The translations under genes were made by a program, and so were the position numbers. Below, in pieces: positions 21,970 through 35,092 of a stretch of DNA of 64,000 nucleotides; position 1 is the first letter of the stretch; each line of letters starts with the position of its first letter. Under the pieces are notes generated by a model that worked only from the letters and a program-made list of their open reading frames with translations, had not been told where the DNA came from and did not search any database. Source of the DNA: Asterella californica (lineage: Eukaryota > Streptophyta > Marchantiopsida > Marchantiales > Aytoniaceae); the NCBI GenBank assembly GCA_036924285.1, contig JAYKYS010000010.1, positions 2,790,001 through 2,854,000 on the forward strand, written 5' to 3'.

Positions 21970-22017
21970 CGATTCTGCAGAAGCACCTGCGACGTAAATT
22001 TTTTTTTTTCTAATTAG

Positions 22018-23420
22018 ACTTTTAATTTTCTTCAAGCATGTGTATTTTCTGACCTCTCGTAAGTAGACACGTGGAGCATAAGCACACACATGCGAGCACA
22101 AGCGTGAATTATATAAGCGAGAATATAGATCTAAGGACGAAAATAATACACTGCGAGGGTGAGATTTTCTTCAAAATGCTTTATGGGCATAGACTGCACT
22201 CAATCCATGATCTAGTTGATCTCCATCTTCTGAGGAGGCAAATTATTACCTAACCCTTCTCCAGTAACCTCATCCCTGGTTTAAGTTAAATGTGTTTGTT
22301 AGTAGCCTTTCGCATTTGTAGCCTTTGAAACACGTCTTTCCACACTTTCTTTATGGGTTGTATTGGATTGCCACGCAACTCTAGGAACGGTTAATATTTA
22401 ATAATTATAGTTAGATTTGACTTTTCTTTATCGTTTAGTATAGAATTATTGCATAACACAACGTTTTCTCCGATAACAAAAGGCGGGCAAAAGTTTCTCA
22501 GAAGCTCAGAAGTTCATGTTGGATGCATATTTCGCAGTAAACGATTGTCATAATTCCCATAGACTTTTTTATAATTTTTATTTACCTCCATAGATATTTA
22601 CTGTCTATGTCTATAAATGTGATCTCTGTAAACCGTTTTAGCTTCCATAGTACATATGTTCCATATGAACATTCCATAGATGGAAGTTCCGAGTACTCTG
22701 TAGCTGTTATTTTATTACATTTCACTCAACCAGTAAATCCTTCTTACACCTAGAGGAATTAGGAACTCGATTTCCCTCTTCTGTGCCCCCATGATGGTGT
22801 TGGTCATGCCGTCACGACAAATGACCGGCCGGCGGACGATATATATGTGTTCCACGGTGGACACCATATCTCTACGGTCATGCTTGTCTTTACTTGACTA
22901 GGTACACTTCGAATCTCTTTCTGGCGTCGCTGCGGGAAGGAAGAGGAGCGTGAAAATGGTCCGAAGCGAAGGGCAAGACGAGGGGGAATGGGATAGCAGC
23001 AGGGCATGGCATTCTACTCATTTCGCTGCTTTTCGTACCGCTGAACGAGGCACGACGAGTCGAATGCCCGTAGCGCAGTACGTTCTTCCCGCAGCGCCAT
23101 GCGGACGTGAACTACGGTAGTAGATGGAAGAATGATGGAAAGATGGATGGAGAGAAGACGAGAAGACGAGCTGCCGTTCACGTTTACGAGAGTCTTGAGA
23201 CGGACATGTAATGCTAGCAGTACTGTAGATCTGCTGGGGTTCTGTTTCTTGCTAAATGATGTGCTGCCCTCGTGCTTGCTGTCGTGACCGTCTCGTGCTT
23301 TCTTCACTTCTTCACTTAACGTTTCTACTTTCTTGGCCTCCGCTCCAACAAGCTGACAGCATCCACAGAGACAGAATTGCGGTGCAGGGAATGGCTTGAG
23401 CGTATACTGACTGACTCACC
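22018..23420. other. intergenic; probable promoter side of the glycosyltransferase
   Basis: No convincing gene. AT-rich to about 22.75 kb, then GC-richer towards the glycosyltransferase start, as expected for promoter and 5' UTR. No certain TATA box or element was recognised. Confidence 0.4.
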
Positions 23421-23555
23421 ATGGAGGGTGTGGAATGGAGCTTCAGTGCTTTGAAGAAGAAAGAAGAGCAGATTCAGGCCAAGGCTGAGTGCATGAGGCG
23501 CGGGAATGCAGAGGAGATGGGCGAGCAAAGCTGCGTGGATCGAAGGTGCTTCTAA
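23421..23555 (+). CDS. upstream open reading frame of the glycosyltransferase
   Basis: A 44-codon frame begins with ATG in the context ACCATGG and ends at TAA 23553-23555. It overlaps the main start (23506) in another frame. If both are on the same transcript, it would limit initiation at the main ATG. The peptide (MEGVEWSFSALKKKEEQ...) is charged and resembles no domain I know. Confidence 0.4.
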   Translation: MEGVEWSFSALKKKEEQIQAKAECMRRGNAEEMGEQSCVDRRCF

Positions 23556-25203
23556 GGAGGAGACGGAGGGAGGGGTGGGAGGTGAAGAAGCGGCAATGGG
23601 AGGGAAGGGCGAGGGCGGGATTGCGGAGAGGGGAAGGTGGAAGGGGGGACCGCCTAGAGGAGGAGGAATTCTGGGCTGCTCGTGGCTCATCTGTTGCGCT
23701 TTACTCGTAGCCTTGTCGATTGTTCTGTATACATTAGCTAGCTATGGCTCCTCGTGCCCTCGTCACAGTTCCGACCATGAAGCTGCATTTTCCAAGGCTA
23801 GTAGTGATTTGTTCTGGAAAGTGACGAACCGAATGCCTTTTCCTTTGACGAAAAGTGAGGACTTGTCGGGAGGATGGACGGGTGATTTGAGAACGCTTGT
23901 AACTCCCTGGAATCGGCTGTGCTATGCCTCGCAGCCACCTGAGACGATCCGCATTGCGCTTTTTGTTAAGAAGTGGCCTGTAGGTGGGATACCAGGTGGT
24001 TTGGAACGTCATGCTATGACTCTGCACCGAGTTCTCGCGGAGCGAGGTCACGATATGCACGTATACACGATGTGTGGCGACGGATCCCACCCTGCGGACG
24101 TACACGAAGGGAATTTGCACATTCATTTCATTCAGCCGAGTTCTGGCGGGGGATTTCAGTACTCAGAAGCTTGGAATATGTTTGTGAAGGCCAACGCAAC
24201 TGAGCCATTCGATGTGGTGCACTCAGAGAGTGTAGCTCTGCCGCATTGGCGAGCGAAGGAAGTGACAAAGATGGTGGCGTCATGGCACGGGATCGCCTTC
24301 GAGGTGATTCATTCCGACATTGTGCACGATTTGATCCGGAAGCCCGGAGAACCTCGAAGCAGCGACTTGCAGAAGACTTTGAGCGAGCGTCTTTCCAGGG
24401 TAGCGGAGGAGGTCCGGTTCTTTCACAGCTACAACCATCATGTTGCTACTAGTGACTACGTAGGAGATGTGCTCAGAACAGTCTACGAGCTTCCGGAGGA
24501 GAATGTGCACACAATCTTGAATGGCGTCGACGAAACAAAATTCCGTCCAGATGCTGCGAAAGGGGCCAAATTTCGTAGCAAATATGGAGTGCCAGCAAAC
24601 GCGACTCTTGTATTCGGGGCTGCCGGGAGGCTGGTCAGGGATAAGGGACATCCTCTCCTGTTTGAAGCCTTCAGCGAGATTCTCAAGGAGCATAAAGACG
24701 TTTATCTGCTAATTGCTGGAGCGGGGCCTTGGGGCGACCGATACAAAGAGCTAGCCCCTAATGCCAAGACTTTAGGTCCCATGACTCCGGGGCAGCTGGG
24801 AGAATTTTACAACGCGCTGGATATTTTCGTGAATCCCACGCTTAGGTCACAAGGATTAGACCACACTCTCTTGGAAGCTATGCAGTGTGGTAAGCCACTT
24901 GTGGCGACCAAATTCTCAAGCATAACCTGGAGTGTGGTGATAAGCAAAGACTTCGGGTACACGTTTTCGCCGAATGTAGATGCTCTGACCCAAACTCTGC
25001 AAGCTGTTATCAAAGACGGTAAAGATGCTTTAAGGGAGAAGGGAGAAACCTGTCTCGAGTACGCGTCGTTCATGTTCACGGCTACCAAAATGACATCGGC
25101 CTACGAACGGTTGTTTCTGTGTGTGAAGAACGATACTTACTGCCAATACCCTTTGCCCAGCGATTGTTCCCCCACCAGAAGTAATTACATTCACAATCGA
25201 TGA
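23506..25203 (+). CDS. GT4-family glycosyltransferase, type II membrane protein
   Basis: An intact 565-codon frame without introns. Residues 1-53 are Gly/charged and probably cytosolic. One membrane segment lies at about 54-77 (LGCSWLICCALLVALSIVLY), so the enzyme should face the Golgi/ER lumen. The GT-B fold follows: N-terminal donor-independent half with KKWPVGGIPGGLERHAMTLH (about 155-174), C-terminal half with the phosphate-binding GRLVRDKGHPLLFEAF region and LRSQGLDHTLLEAMQCGKPL, the plant-type variant of the E-X7-E motif in which the first Glu is Gln. The family is known in plants as a UDP-glycosyltransferase-superfamily protein of GT group 1/4; the substrate is unknown. ATG 23506 gives the membrane anchor; ATG 23596 (residue 31) would too. 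A uORF overlaps the start. Confidence 0.87.
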   Translation: MQRRWASKAAWIEGASKEETEGGVGGEEAAMGGKGEGGIAERGRWKGGPPRGGGILGCSWLICCALLVALSIVLYTLASYGSSCPRHSSDHEAAFSKASSDLFWKVTNRMPFPLTKSEDLSGGWTGDLRTLVTPWNRLCYASQPPETIRIALFVKKWPVGGIPGGLERHAMTLHRVLAERGHDMHVYTMCGDGSHPADVHEGNLHIHFIQPSSGGGFQYSEAWNMFVKANATEPFDVVHSESVALPHWRAKEVTKMVASWHGIAFEVIHSDIVHDLIRKPGEPRSSDLQKTLSERLSRVAEEVRFFHSYNHHVATSDYVGDVLRTVYELPEENVHTILNGVDETKFRPDAAKGAKFRSKYGVPANATLVFGAAGRLVRDKGHPLLFEAFSEILKEHKDVYLLIAGAGPWGDRYKELAPNAKTLGPMTPGQLGEFYNALDIFVNPTLRSQGLDHTLLEAMQCGKPLVATKFSSITWSVVISKDFGYTFSPNVDALTQTLQAVIKDGKDALREKGETCLEYASFMFTATKMTSAYERLFLCVKNDTYCQYPLPSDCSPTRSNYIHNR

Positions 25204-26227
25204 ACCTTGTCAAGCCTCATCTGCGACGAGATGTCTGCTTATCAAGTAAGATCGCTAATACATCATCTGAAAGAGAAGAACAACACGTTGCGCTGTTTCT
25301 TTGTCTTCGCAGCAGTTCTGTCAGCTTTTCAAGCCTCGAAGCCCAACTGCACCTTATCTCACGGTTCTCTTTTCTGGTACATAGGAACACTGCATAACCC
25401 GTTGAAAGTGTGTTGAGGTAGCGAGACGCGGTTTGTTTCTATCAGTGGAATGTTGAGAATGTCGTCTAAGGGAATGAATGTGCATGTCTTCAAGGCTCGA
25501 GGTCCATTCTCGAACTCGTTACTCTTTCTGTTTCTAGCCAGCCGGTCAGCCACCGGTCATGAGCTCCATCCGGGAGAGTTTTGTTACACCAGAGTGCAAG
25601 CCTAGAGCGTTCTCATGATCACCTACAGAGATGTTGCCAAGCAATTTTGATGTCGGGAAGATCGAGATGTCTGCTACATGTATACCATATCTGGTCAAGG
25701 TAAAGAGCGGGAATTAGTCTCGGTAATCCAATTAGATTATGTTGCAGACATCGCTTTCCAGGCACAGAGCCATGAGCCTTAAGATACCCTTAGAAAAGTA
25801 GTTTCCAAATGAAGTTATACCTTTTGCAACTTTTGCTGTAAAGCTTTTGAGACATTCTAAAGATAACCGAAATCATGTGGAACAGGAATCACAGAGGAAA
25901 GTCAGATTTTCTCTGTTATTGTTTTCAACTTCTTTTCACTCTGCCAGTAGATCCGGTCCGTGCAATTTCAGCAAGCTCGGAAACCCCTGACAAGTACAAA
26001 GTGGCTATCTGATATCTGTTCCGTTTTGCAGACTTGACATAAGAACGTCAGCGTTGAGCTCATATCTCAACTTCACAAGTACGAAGCTGTCATAGTATCA
26101 GTATGGCAGCCCGAGGGGTTGAAATGATTTCCGAATAAGTTATTTATGCTATACGTTTTCAAAGTCAAAAGACAAGACAAGAGACTGCTCGCAAGAAATA
26201 AATTATGACGTCCGACCTAAATCACCG

Positions 26228-26285
26228 AAAGGTCATCAGCACCTAGTGTACGAATCGGGAAAAGGGCTAGGCTTGAATCCGCCAC
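26228..26285 (+). repeat. tRNA-like module, degenerate
   Basis: ATCAGCACCTAGTG (A-box-like) is followed by AGGCTTGAATCC, a close match to the pol III B box. No folded tRNA could be built. Confidence 0.25.
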
Positions 26286-26947
26286 TTGATACCCTTTTCA
26301 TACAATGGCCCACAATATCCACCTCGCCTGAGGCTGGTCTATGCCAAGAGACTACCGTAGTCAACGACTGAAGTGTTTCCTTCCTTAGCAGCAGGCCAAC
26401 GCATACTGCATCCAAAGATAGTATTTGCCGTGATTATAGAGTATCAATCTGCTTCGAACAATCGAACCTATCGAGAATCGGATCATCATGCCAAGGTGCT
26501 GCTTGCTTTAAGAGTACTGTACCATGTTCTACTTTGCAGGAGCAAAGGAGCGGAGCCTCTTTCGAGTACATGGACTGATACTGACTGGAATCAACTGGAG
26601 TCCAAACTCCTTTGCTCCCTACTTAGCGGGGGTTTAACCGTTAACGTGATGCAGTGTTCCCACTGGCCTCTAGTGCCTTCACGACAAACTTGTGGGATCC
26701 TTGGAAGTTAGCTCATCTCCACCGCAGCACTGGATAGCCGCTATATCTGCTTGTCCAGTACGTAGTCGGTTCCGACGGCATAGGAAGGTAGACCCCACTG
26801 CTATCACTAAATGCCAAACCTGTTCCGTTGACCACTTTGGAGTCTTACCGGCTCTTTTCTTTTGTACTTTTAACGCGATTACATTTCTAACATCGATTCT
26901 TATAAACATTAAGATGTATTAACTAATGATCTAATGATCTATATATC

Positions 26948-27010
26948 AAACCAAGGATTGATACACATCCGTTCGATTTCCAGTCATCGATAAAATCCAA
27001 TCCTTGGTTT
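26948..27010. repeat. 13-bp inverted repeat in AT-rich DNA
   Basis: AAACCAAGGATTG at 26948-26960 is the exact reverse complement of 26998-27010. Confidence 0.75.
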
Positions 27011-28923
27011 TATTTAAATATTATTTATTTCAAACTCTGTAACGATAAATGACTATATTATCATATAATTGAACGGGTTAGTATATGACTTTAGAAACTA
27101 AAATATACAGTATACGTTTAGTTTAGAAACTAAACATAAGTTCTTTACATTTGGAAATTTAGTAATTTTAAATATATTGTGGTGATATATATATATTGAG
27201 AATTCAAAGATAACGTTGGTCATGCTCTCACTTATATGTTTCAAGCGTTTTCATTTTTGGATCTTCATTTTTGGAAGAATCAAAATTATCCATAATCACA
27301 TTAGTAAGTTTCTAAATTCTCAAGTTCATACATTCGACCTGATACTCGTTTTAACCATGTTCTGAACTATAGTTAGATCCTCGAAACTTAAAACACAATT
27401 TTCAAATATCCAGAAAAGATATTCTTGACAAAATGAATAGTCCCTTAACGATGAACGATCCGAATACCGATCAAACGGTTAGATTTCCGAGTTACCTACG
27501 CCTTCATCTCAACTTGGAATCTGTGAAATAAAGAATCAACTTGAAACTAATAATTCACCAGGTTTACAAGTTATGATTCATCTCCAACAAACTGTTGAGT
27601 TTTGACAGAGAGATGTTAAGATGAATGCAAAAGAGAATCTTTTGTTCAAACTCCAAATAAAATTGTGAGGAAAAGAGGAATATTCTCTTTCCTATTTTTA
27701 TACTCATACTCAGGGTTTAAACCGAGCAAGCTCGCACTTTTAGGTTTAGGTTCAAATTCAGGAAGTTCAGTTGGAAAAGATTGAGTTGGTTCTTTTAAGA
27801 TATTGAATCATTTGTTTATTCTGGAATTTTTAGATTGTTTTCATGATAGTTTTAATTTACGCTTATGTTAAGTTAATTCTTTTGTTGTGCAAACAAATAC
27901 AACCAAAGCGTATCCATCTGTGGATAAAGGACCATTATAGTAGTGAAAAAAATAAGTACTAGGAGTAGACTATGTGTAGGACGGTTGAAGCAATTGATGA
28001 TAAAAGAAATTTGGTACTGATTACAAGATAACATTTCATTTTATTCTTTTGGGTTAAAACTGACCAGGTGCAAAGCCAAGTATGATCAACGATTTTTTGA
28101 AAAAAGCTGATAATTTTGCAATGTAACTTCTCACCATACAAGAAAAATATGAAGCAAATAACGTTTAATAAGGTTTTTTAATGTTTTATCTTCAGTTACA
28201 AAACGAGTCAATGGCAAGATGTAAGACTTGACAATTCCTTTGCAGCAGATACCGTATGGATGAGTTTAACTACTAAGAGTCGTGAATGTTTAGAGATGAA
28301 TATCTTTCTACCATTCTGAATGAAATGAGTACTTCATATGACAATGTACAAGAAAATGAAGGAAGTCAAGAAGTTATTCCATCATTCACTTCTCAAAGGG
28401 TCTGAGTGAAGCGACGAATGAAAGCATTTCACTGGATGTTATTTGTGTTAGTTGATCAATTTAGCCTTAGGTTTTCGTTGAATGGTTGTGCATCTTACTA
28501 TATGCTTTGAATGGTAATGGAGAGAGTGATTTAATCACTCTAGCATTGTTATGATGGCAAAAGGATGACCAACTTTATAAAAACTCTGTGATCTATATAT
28601 ATATATAATGTAATATTGCACTTAGATAATATAATATTGCTCATAGAATAATACAAACAAAAAGATTACACTAATATCTTCACATAGATGTGAAATATCG
28701 TCGCTTCAAAACTTTAATCTATACCAGAAGTCACTTCGATTCCTATGTAATGATTACCTTTGTCACTTTTCATACGAAAAATCTTTTAGATGAGCTTTTC
28801 TCATGACCTAATATTGTATAGATGGATAAAATGTTTATCCTTGTTACTTTTCCTACCAAAAGTGTTCCTAAAATCATGGTCTATAATTGCCTTTGTTTTG
28901 TTTCATTCTGTTAAGACGATGTG

Positions 28924-28964
28924 ACCTTAATTAAGGTGTGACTATATATTTATAGTCACACCTT
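28924..28964. repeat. overlapping palindrome and hairpin
   Basis: ACCTTAATTAAGGT (28924-28937) is a perfect palindrome. It overlaps a second perfect structure with 14-bp arms AAGGTGTGACTATA / TATAGTCACACCTT (28933-28946 and 28951-28964) and a 4-base loop. Confidence 0.85.
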
Positions 28965-31079
28965 GTTATAATCTCAATTTCTTTATAATTAACTAAGTAT
29001 AACTCAGTTCAACCCAGGCCAAATATCTCCATATTCACCTCCAAATATACACAGGATTTATTTATTACTTAACCCTTTAGTTGAGAAGGGTTCAATAATA
29101 AATTAAAAGAGAGGAGGGGAGCGCGGCCTTTATGTTCATGTCCGGCCCCTCCTGCGTTCCCTTGTTTGGACTAATAATTAACATTTTAGAATTTTATTTT
29201 TGATTAATATTTATTCGTTTTCCCAATAATAGCAGGCTAGTAAAAGTTCCCTGAAGTTCATCTTGCATGCATATTCTACTGCGATAGAGTTTCGGTTGTC
29301 TTGTACACATCAATAAATTTCAATATTTGGGAAACCTAATCTCGTGGAAATCAGTCTCCCCATTATATGTGTTCTATGAGGGTTCAATGTCAAGTGTACA
29401 TGTACGATGAACTTCCGCACACAAACTAAACCTGCGTTTGTGAAAAACGACTGGGACCAGCTTCAACGATTTCTATCCATGGGAGAGTTCATGTCAAGTG
29501 GGCCTAACGTGTGATTATAGCGAGGTTTCGATGTACTGGTAGTGTTAGGTGAATCGATGCAAGTCTTGTTACTGTATCTAGAATTGCCTGTCGCTACCAG
29601 TTCAGTGGTGTCAATCTGTAAGTATGTAATCTGTCAATCTGTAACGTACATCAACAAGGTTCAACGTGCACACTACCTTCTCTCACATGGTTGTAGTGCA
29701 CAGTGTGTCTCTCGAGTGATGGCAGCAAAATCTTCTCGTCACCAACCAACTTCTTGATGCTATACTGAGTTATAACAAGTTTTCATCCTCTAGTAATTGC
29801 TCAGATGGTCACACCTGCAGTGGGTTATTTAAAATGATTTTCTAACCTATACTACAGAAATGAACAAAAAGACATGCATGTTGGCTAACCCTCCATGAGA
29901 ACTCTCCGCTTCCTATATTCGAAACAACACTTCTAGGATTATTCTTGCGACCAATTCCGTGAAGATACGGTAGAGGCCGGATTGGCTACTGACTCAGGAT
30001 GCTATAATAACATTTCAGTTGTCGATGGTCGTGCGTGGCGACAGAATACACAAATTTCATCCAGTGATGTATGAATACGATATTAGTATGCTAGCTCTCT
30101 ACTGCAAGATTACGACTCTTGTATTATCTTTCCAACGAGCACCAGAGCAGAGGAGCTTCTACCTACTCACCCACCTGTACAAGCCCACTCAGCTGTAGAA
30201 TCAGACCTATAACTGCGAGGACTCGTTTTCCGACCTGCCTGATAGTCGTTTGCTCTTATGGTGATATCACTAGTAACGGGCTCTATACAAGTTGGAAGTA
30301 GGAACTTTGGTACACGTGTTGACGTTCAAGCAATTAAGGACATAACTACGACTTGAAGAGACGTACCGGGGGCTTTCTCATCCAGAAATCAACGTTTCTT
30401 CAATATCGTACATTTCACGAGACGAACCGGCACATCGTCGACCTGAAAGCTACTTTTTATCCTGGCTGTATGCAGAGCAGTGTTCTACAGGTAGAGAGAT
30501 AAAGTCATCAAACCGTGCATTCGTCGTTTAATCCATCCTTCTAACCGTGCCTCATATTCTATAGATACTGTGAATGCTGAGGCCAGAAAAGACATGAGAA
30601 AGAGGTGGGTACCGTTGACAGATTCAAAATGAACCAACCTGCATTGCTGAAATGCACTGAAGTGAGTCCCAGTGATGAGTAGCTTATCCAATTCATGATT
30701 ACAAGAGAGATATCCTCAGATGGAGTGAAGCGGTAAAAAGAGTAATTCTTACGAAACATAATCACCGAATATCGGACTCCCACCCAGGTGATCTGAACTG
30801 ATGTTTAATTCACCAATTCTTCATGGACACGTCTCCTTGGCGAAGAAGAAGAGTTCCACATCCTATGGAAAAGGTTCGGAGCACAGGAGAGAATTACGAA
30901 CAAAATTTCAGGCGAAGGATTGATTTCTTCAAAACACTCACCATTACAACACAACCTACTCAAGGAGAACGCACCAAGCAGCCTGCCAGTGCTTGCGGTA
31001 CGCTGTGTGGCTAAACTAATTGAGAAACATATACGCTGGGGGACTAGAAACCGCCAATGTTACATCTGGGATTAAGCAT

Positions 31080-34000
31080 CTATGAAGTATCCATGCTCTC
31101 AACTTCTCCTGCGGCCTCTCCCTCGACTGCTTCTTCTGCGCCCTCGCCCTTCTTGCCTGCGCCACGAAGTTCAATATTAGACTAAATTGCTCATGTTCTG
31201 TTAATCCCTAAGTCTCCAGAGATGACGACATGATATGTTACGCGGCATTATTCTGTGACTCCACATCCTGACTACTGGCCAGAATGTTTGACAATGGAAT
31301 AAGTTCGCAGACCCAAGCTTGACTACTTTCCTGGTAAGCTGGTAACACCTTTGACTACTTTCCTGGTAAGCTGGTAACACCTTTGACCAAGCAGAAAGTA
31401 CAGTCAGCACCCTAATGTACTGACGGTAAGTCCATCCAGCGTCTGTTGTGTCTCAACGAGGATAGTGGCGACTATCTCACCTTTCTTCTTCTTTCCACCT
31501 CCTTTCTTCTTGGCCTTGGTACCCAAAGCTAACCATCCCTTGATCTCAGGGTCTTCTACAGGTTTGGTTGGCTGTAGCTCTTGTAGAGCATGCCCTGTAA
31601 TTCTATCAGACCCGTTTGGCATAAGAAGAACAGTGAATTTGATATGTGCCACGAGGTCCCCTGGAGCCAATCACAACATCTGGTGAGCTTACACCCACAT
31701 AACTCTCAATGAGAACAAGCTGCACGGGGCATATCCACAGGCTAGTCAACTGCCTTAGTCCAGTACCTGGCTTCTCGTGAAGTACTGGATATGGCTGTAG
31801 CAACTCATGATTAACACATTCCACCAGACCAAGCCGGGCCCGCTTTTCTTCCAGTGCCCTGTCCATCTCAAACCACAAAACCTTAGTCTAGAGGCCTCCC
31901 CGAATAAAACAGAGGCAGTGGAGCGGCTTATGTACTAGAGAAGCAGGACACCGCAACTCGCAAGTGGGAGTATGTCCATGTCCAAGACACAGACCAGGAT
32001 GGCTAGCACAACAGCCCAACTGGCACTATAAATGGCACAGAACGAAGGCACAAAGTAATTTATTATACACAGCTGAAAACAAAACTGCAGATCAAGTTAC
32101 CCTGTACTTCTAAAACACTGTTACAAGAGAGAGTTAAACAGAGTTAAATAAGCACCTCGCTGTAAAAGGCATGATAGGGAACTTCGTGTTTATCTCGCTG
32201 AAGATAAACCGGGAAGCCTTCATTTTAAGATGATAGCTCTTGTCAACAGCCCGCTTGTACACAGTCGTTTGTTTCTCATCAAGAAGCTTAGGCTGTAAGC
32301 CAGCGAGTAGAGTCAGTAGAGAAAAGAGAATGGATTAAAGCAACAGTATATTACCAAATCACAGGATACACTGAGCGCGGAAATCAAAACTACGTCAGGA
32401 AATCACATTTTGCGACATCAATTTGCGGTGTACATCTATTATCCTCTCGACTTACATCTGCAGCCAAAACGTTGCTGCACATTACACTAGCCTAAAACCG
32501 CCCCTTGACCCCACGGACGACCCACAGTTCGTGTGTATTCCGAACGCATGGGAGGTTTCACAGGGACGCTGTTTTCACGGAACTATGGCAACAGGGACAG
32601 TAAAACCGAATAGGCTTTACCAAAGTGGATCCATCATATGGTGATCTAGCAGATATCAACAGAGGATGTTTTATGAACGACAATGTGGGAGACATGAATC
32701 GCACGGGACCGGAACCTCACCTTTCCTTCACCGGTGCTGGTGACAATATCGATAGCATAAACCTCGTTCTCTTCAAACTCTGCATCGTCTACGCGAGTCT
32801 CGGGGTTTGACACACTCAATATCACTTTGTTGGCATCAATCACAAATTGCTTCATTTGGTGACTTAAGACTCCTTCTGCAATCTTGCAGTCATAGGCCGC
32901 TGCCACCTTTTGGAGTGCTTCGGTCACATCTTTGTTCTGGGCATAAAAAGGAAGCAGGGAAAGATTCAGAGCGCGAAACAGAAAAAGGATTTACAACGAT
33001 TTACTTACAGAAGTTCATCAGTAGCATTCAAGTAAACCTTAGAGCGGCATTTCACAGCTTCCGCAATTTGAAACGGTACACTGGCTGTTTATCTTGATGA
33101 CAACAACCGAAGAAGGCGCGTAACTTAACAGAAAATATGAATTCAGACACACGGTTTGGCTCTCGAGAATATATGTCTCAGCTCGGAGTTACCTTCCTAC
33201 CCGGCCTGACCAGCCGGAGGGCAACCTCAGCTGCCGTGTTCGCAGCGGCTATGACATCGGCAGCTCTTCCGGTCACAGGACCGTCTTGAACGACGTGAGT
33301 GTGAGCAACCACAGCTACAAACCCATCAATGTGACATCCTAGATCGCTGTCAAAGGAATCCAGTATGCTTCAGCCACAAACGGCAGGCTCCGAAATTCGC
33401 AAGCCAGTAAATACAGCTTTAACACATCAATAGACTTGATGCAAGACTAAGAGTATAGTATATCTCGCTAGAAACCTGGGCAGTGCCGACCCATACATCG
33501 AAAGCAGAACGGGTACAACATGGACTGCCGTACAGAACCGACAAGAAGAATTCTTACATTTTCACAATATCGTTGGCGGAGACAAGTGACTCATCACTCG
33601 CCAGTGGGGAGTTGTGGCAAACGGTATTATTCAGTGACACGCAAGTTGGAAACGCAACTCCCTTCTCAATCTTCTTCTTCGAGTGTTTGAATACATTGGC
33701 CGTAAGACTGTATACATGAACAAAGGCATGAGGAAAGTTCCATTATCACCCCTCTCAAACCTTATAAAATGCACATAATCCATCGCTCTAACGCCCAATT
33801 TCTACTCGCGACGGAAAACTGCATGAGATGGGGGCAGGGTGGGAACGCAGAACCGATAGACGGTAATTCTGGGACTCAGCAGTCGAAACGGTGTACATGC
33901 TTATGACGTGGATCTTGAAAGAGATTCAAAGCTACTTACAAAACTTGCCCATCTCCCGGTTTCTAGAAACCAACGCGGCATATTGCTGGAGTACAAACAT

Positions 34001-34821
34001 CTAGGATAACAAGATATGGAACGGCGAACAGTGCACACGACAAAATGGACAGATACAACGCAGAGCATGTAACAAAAGCGTCAAATGGCGATACATTTCG
34101 CTCCTCGCCCTTGTGTTTGCCTTAGGTACATGGCTTCGTTGCCAAACTCGAAGCTGAATCTCCCCGCTTCCTCCACATAACTGAGCTTGGAAGAATGCTT
34201 CCCAGAAACTGAAATCATAGAAGTATAGTCACTACTGAGTTGGAAGACTTACTCTCTAATCAAAGAGTCTCCCTTCTCACATAGGTCGACCACCTTCACT
34301 CCGGCTTTGCATTCGGCCACTACTAGCTGTAGAGCCTCTGAGATCAACAAGTACCAGATTCAGCAGGTTGAGTTAGACCTAAAATCTGGACTTGTGGTTT
34401 CAACTGTAGCAGATGTCATTTAGCGCAGAATGCTTGCACGCATGAAAATTATCGCCTGAATCAAACGCCAACTCACGTCATACGGACTTCTGTCCTCCAC
34501 ATTGATGACTTAAATTCCATACACAACAGCATATGAATTTATGTCATCGGCGTAAGACTTCCACTGACCTATCTGCGATCCCTAAACCTCCAAACTGGAG
34601 CGGATATCCTGAGAGAGCTTCAGGACTACTTCCATTCACAACTCGTTAATGACTACACGCAACAGCTAGCATCACTTTCTTTCAACCTCAACTGTCCAGA
34701 AGCGCAGGAGGAAGAAAGACTACTCACTATTGACAATTTCCGAAGCATTTTTATACTTAGTGACGACGTCTGCTGAAGTAAGGTCGAGTTCCTTCTCCTC
34801 CTTGTTCTCCTCGTCTGACAT
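31080..34821 (-). CDS. EBP1: EBP1 / PA2G4 homologue (proliferation-associated protein)
   Basis: Nine coding exons on the minus strand: 34821-34728, 34337-34253, 33707-33558, 33346-33193, 32936-32721, 32292-32156, 31858-31767, 31660-31481 and 31156-31080. All introns are GT-AG, all phases join, and the product has 394 residues, the usual family length. It begins [20 protein letters not shown]. The methionine-aminopeptidase-like fold is evident ([33 protein letters not shown]-type [63 protein letters not shown]). A Lys-rich tail ([16 protein letters not shown]) is followed by an acidic end. Known role of the family: a ribosome- and RNA-binding growth regulator without peptidase activity, in nucleolus and cytoplasm, promoting organ growth in plants. 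The promoter carries translation-gene motifs (35.1-35.4 kb). Confidence 0.93.
31321..31384. repeat. two tandem 32-bp units in the last EBP1 intron
   Basis: GACTACTTTCCTGGTAAGCT GGTAACACCTTT is present twice with no mismatch (31321-31352, 31353-31384). It lies in the intron between EBP1 coding exons 8 and 9. Confidence 0.95.
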
Positions 34822-35092
34822 TGCTATTGGTGCACCACTGGAAATTGCCCTGCTTCGATGCCCAGACACTAAAGAACCGACGATCTACGGAACGCTTCCG
34901 CAAACTTAGACCTTCCTGTGTAAAATCACCGTGAAACGAATATCTCCCTTCCCCTCCACAACGAACAACTGTCAATGATCTCCTCCTGGCAGAGAGCCAA
35001 ACCGAGGTCGATGAACGGGTAGAAATCTCCTACGAAAGAAGATTCAAGCAGACCATGCACGCAAAGCCCGCTTCAACCCAAGCCAAAGCCAA

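Larger units (their letters stand above)
25204..31079. other. gene-free interval
   Basis: 3' UTR of the glycosyltransferase at the left and of EBP1 (minus strand) at the right. The middle (26.9-29.2 kb) is AT-rich with small inverted repeats. Open frames are short, without motifs, and on competing strands. Confidence 0.5.

Noticed and set aside
23734..24126. Minus-strand open frame of 130 codons
   Set aside because: Antisense to the glycosyltransferase; no motif of its own, explained by the coding strand.
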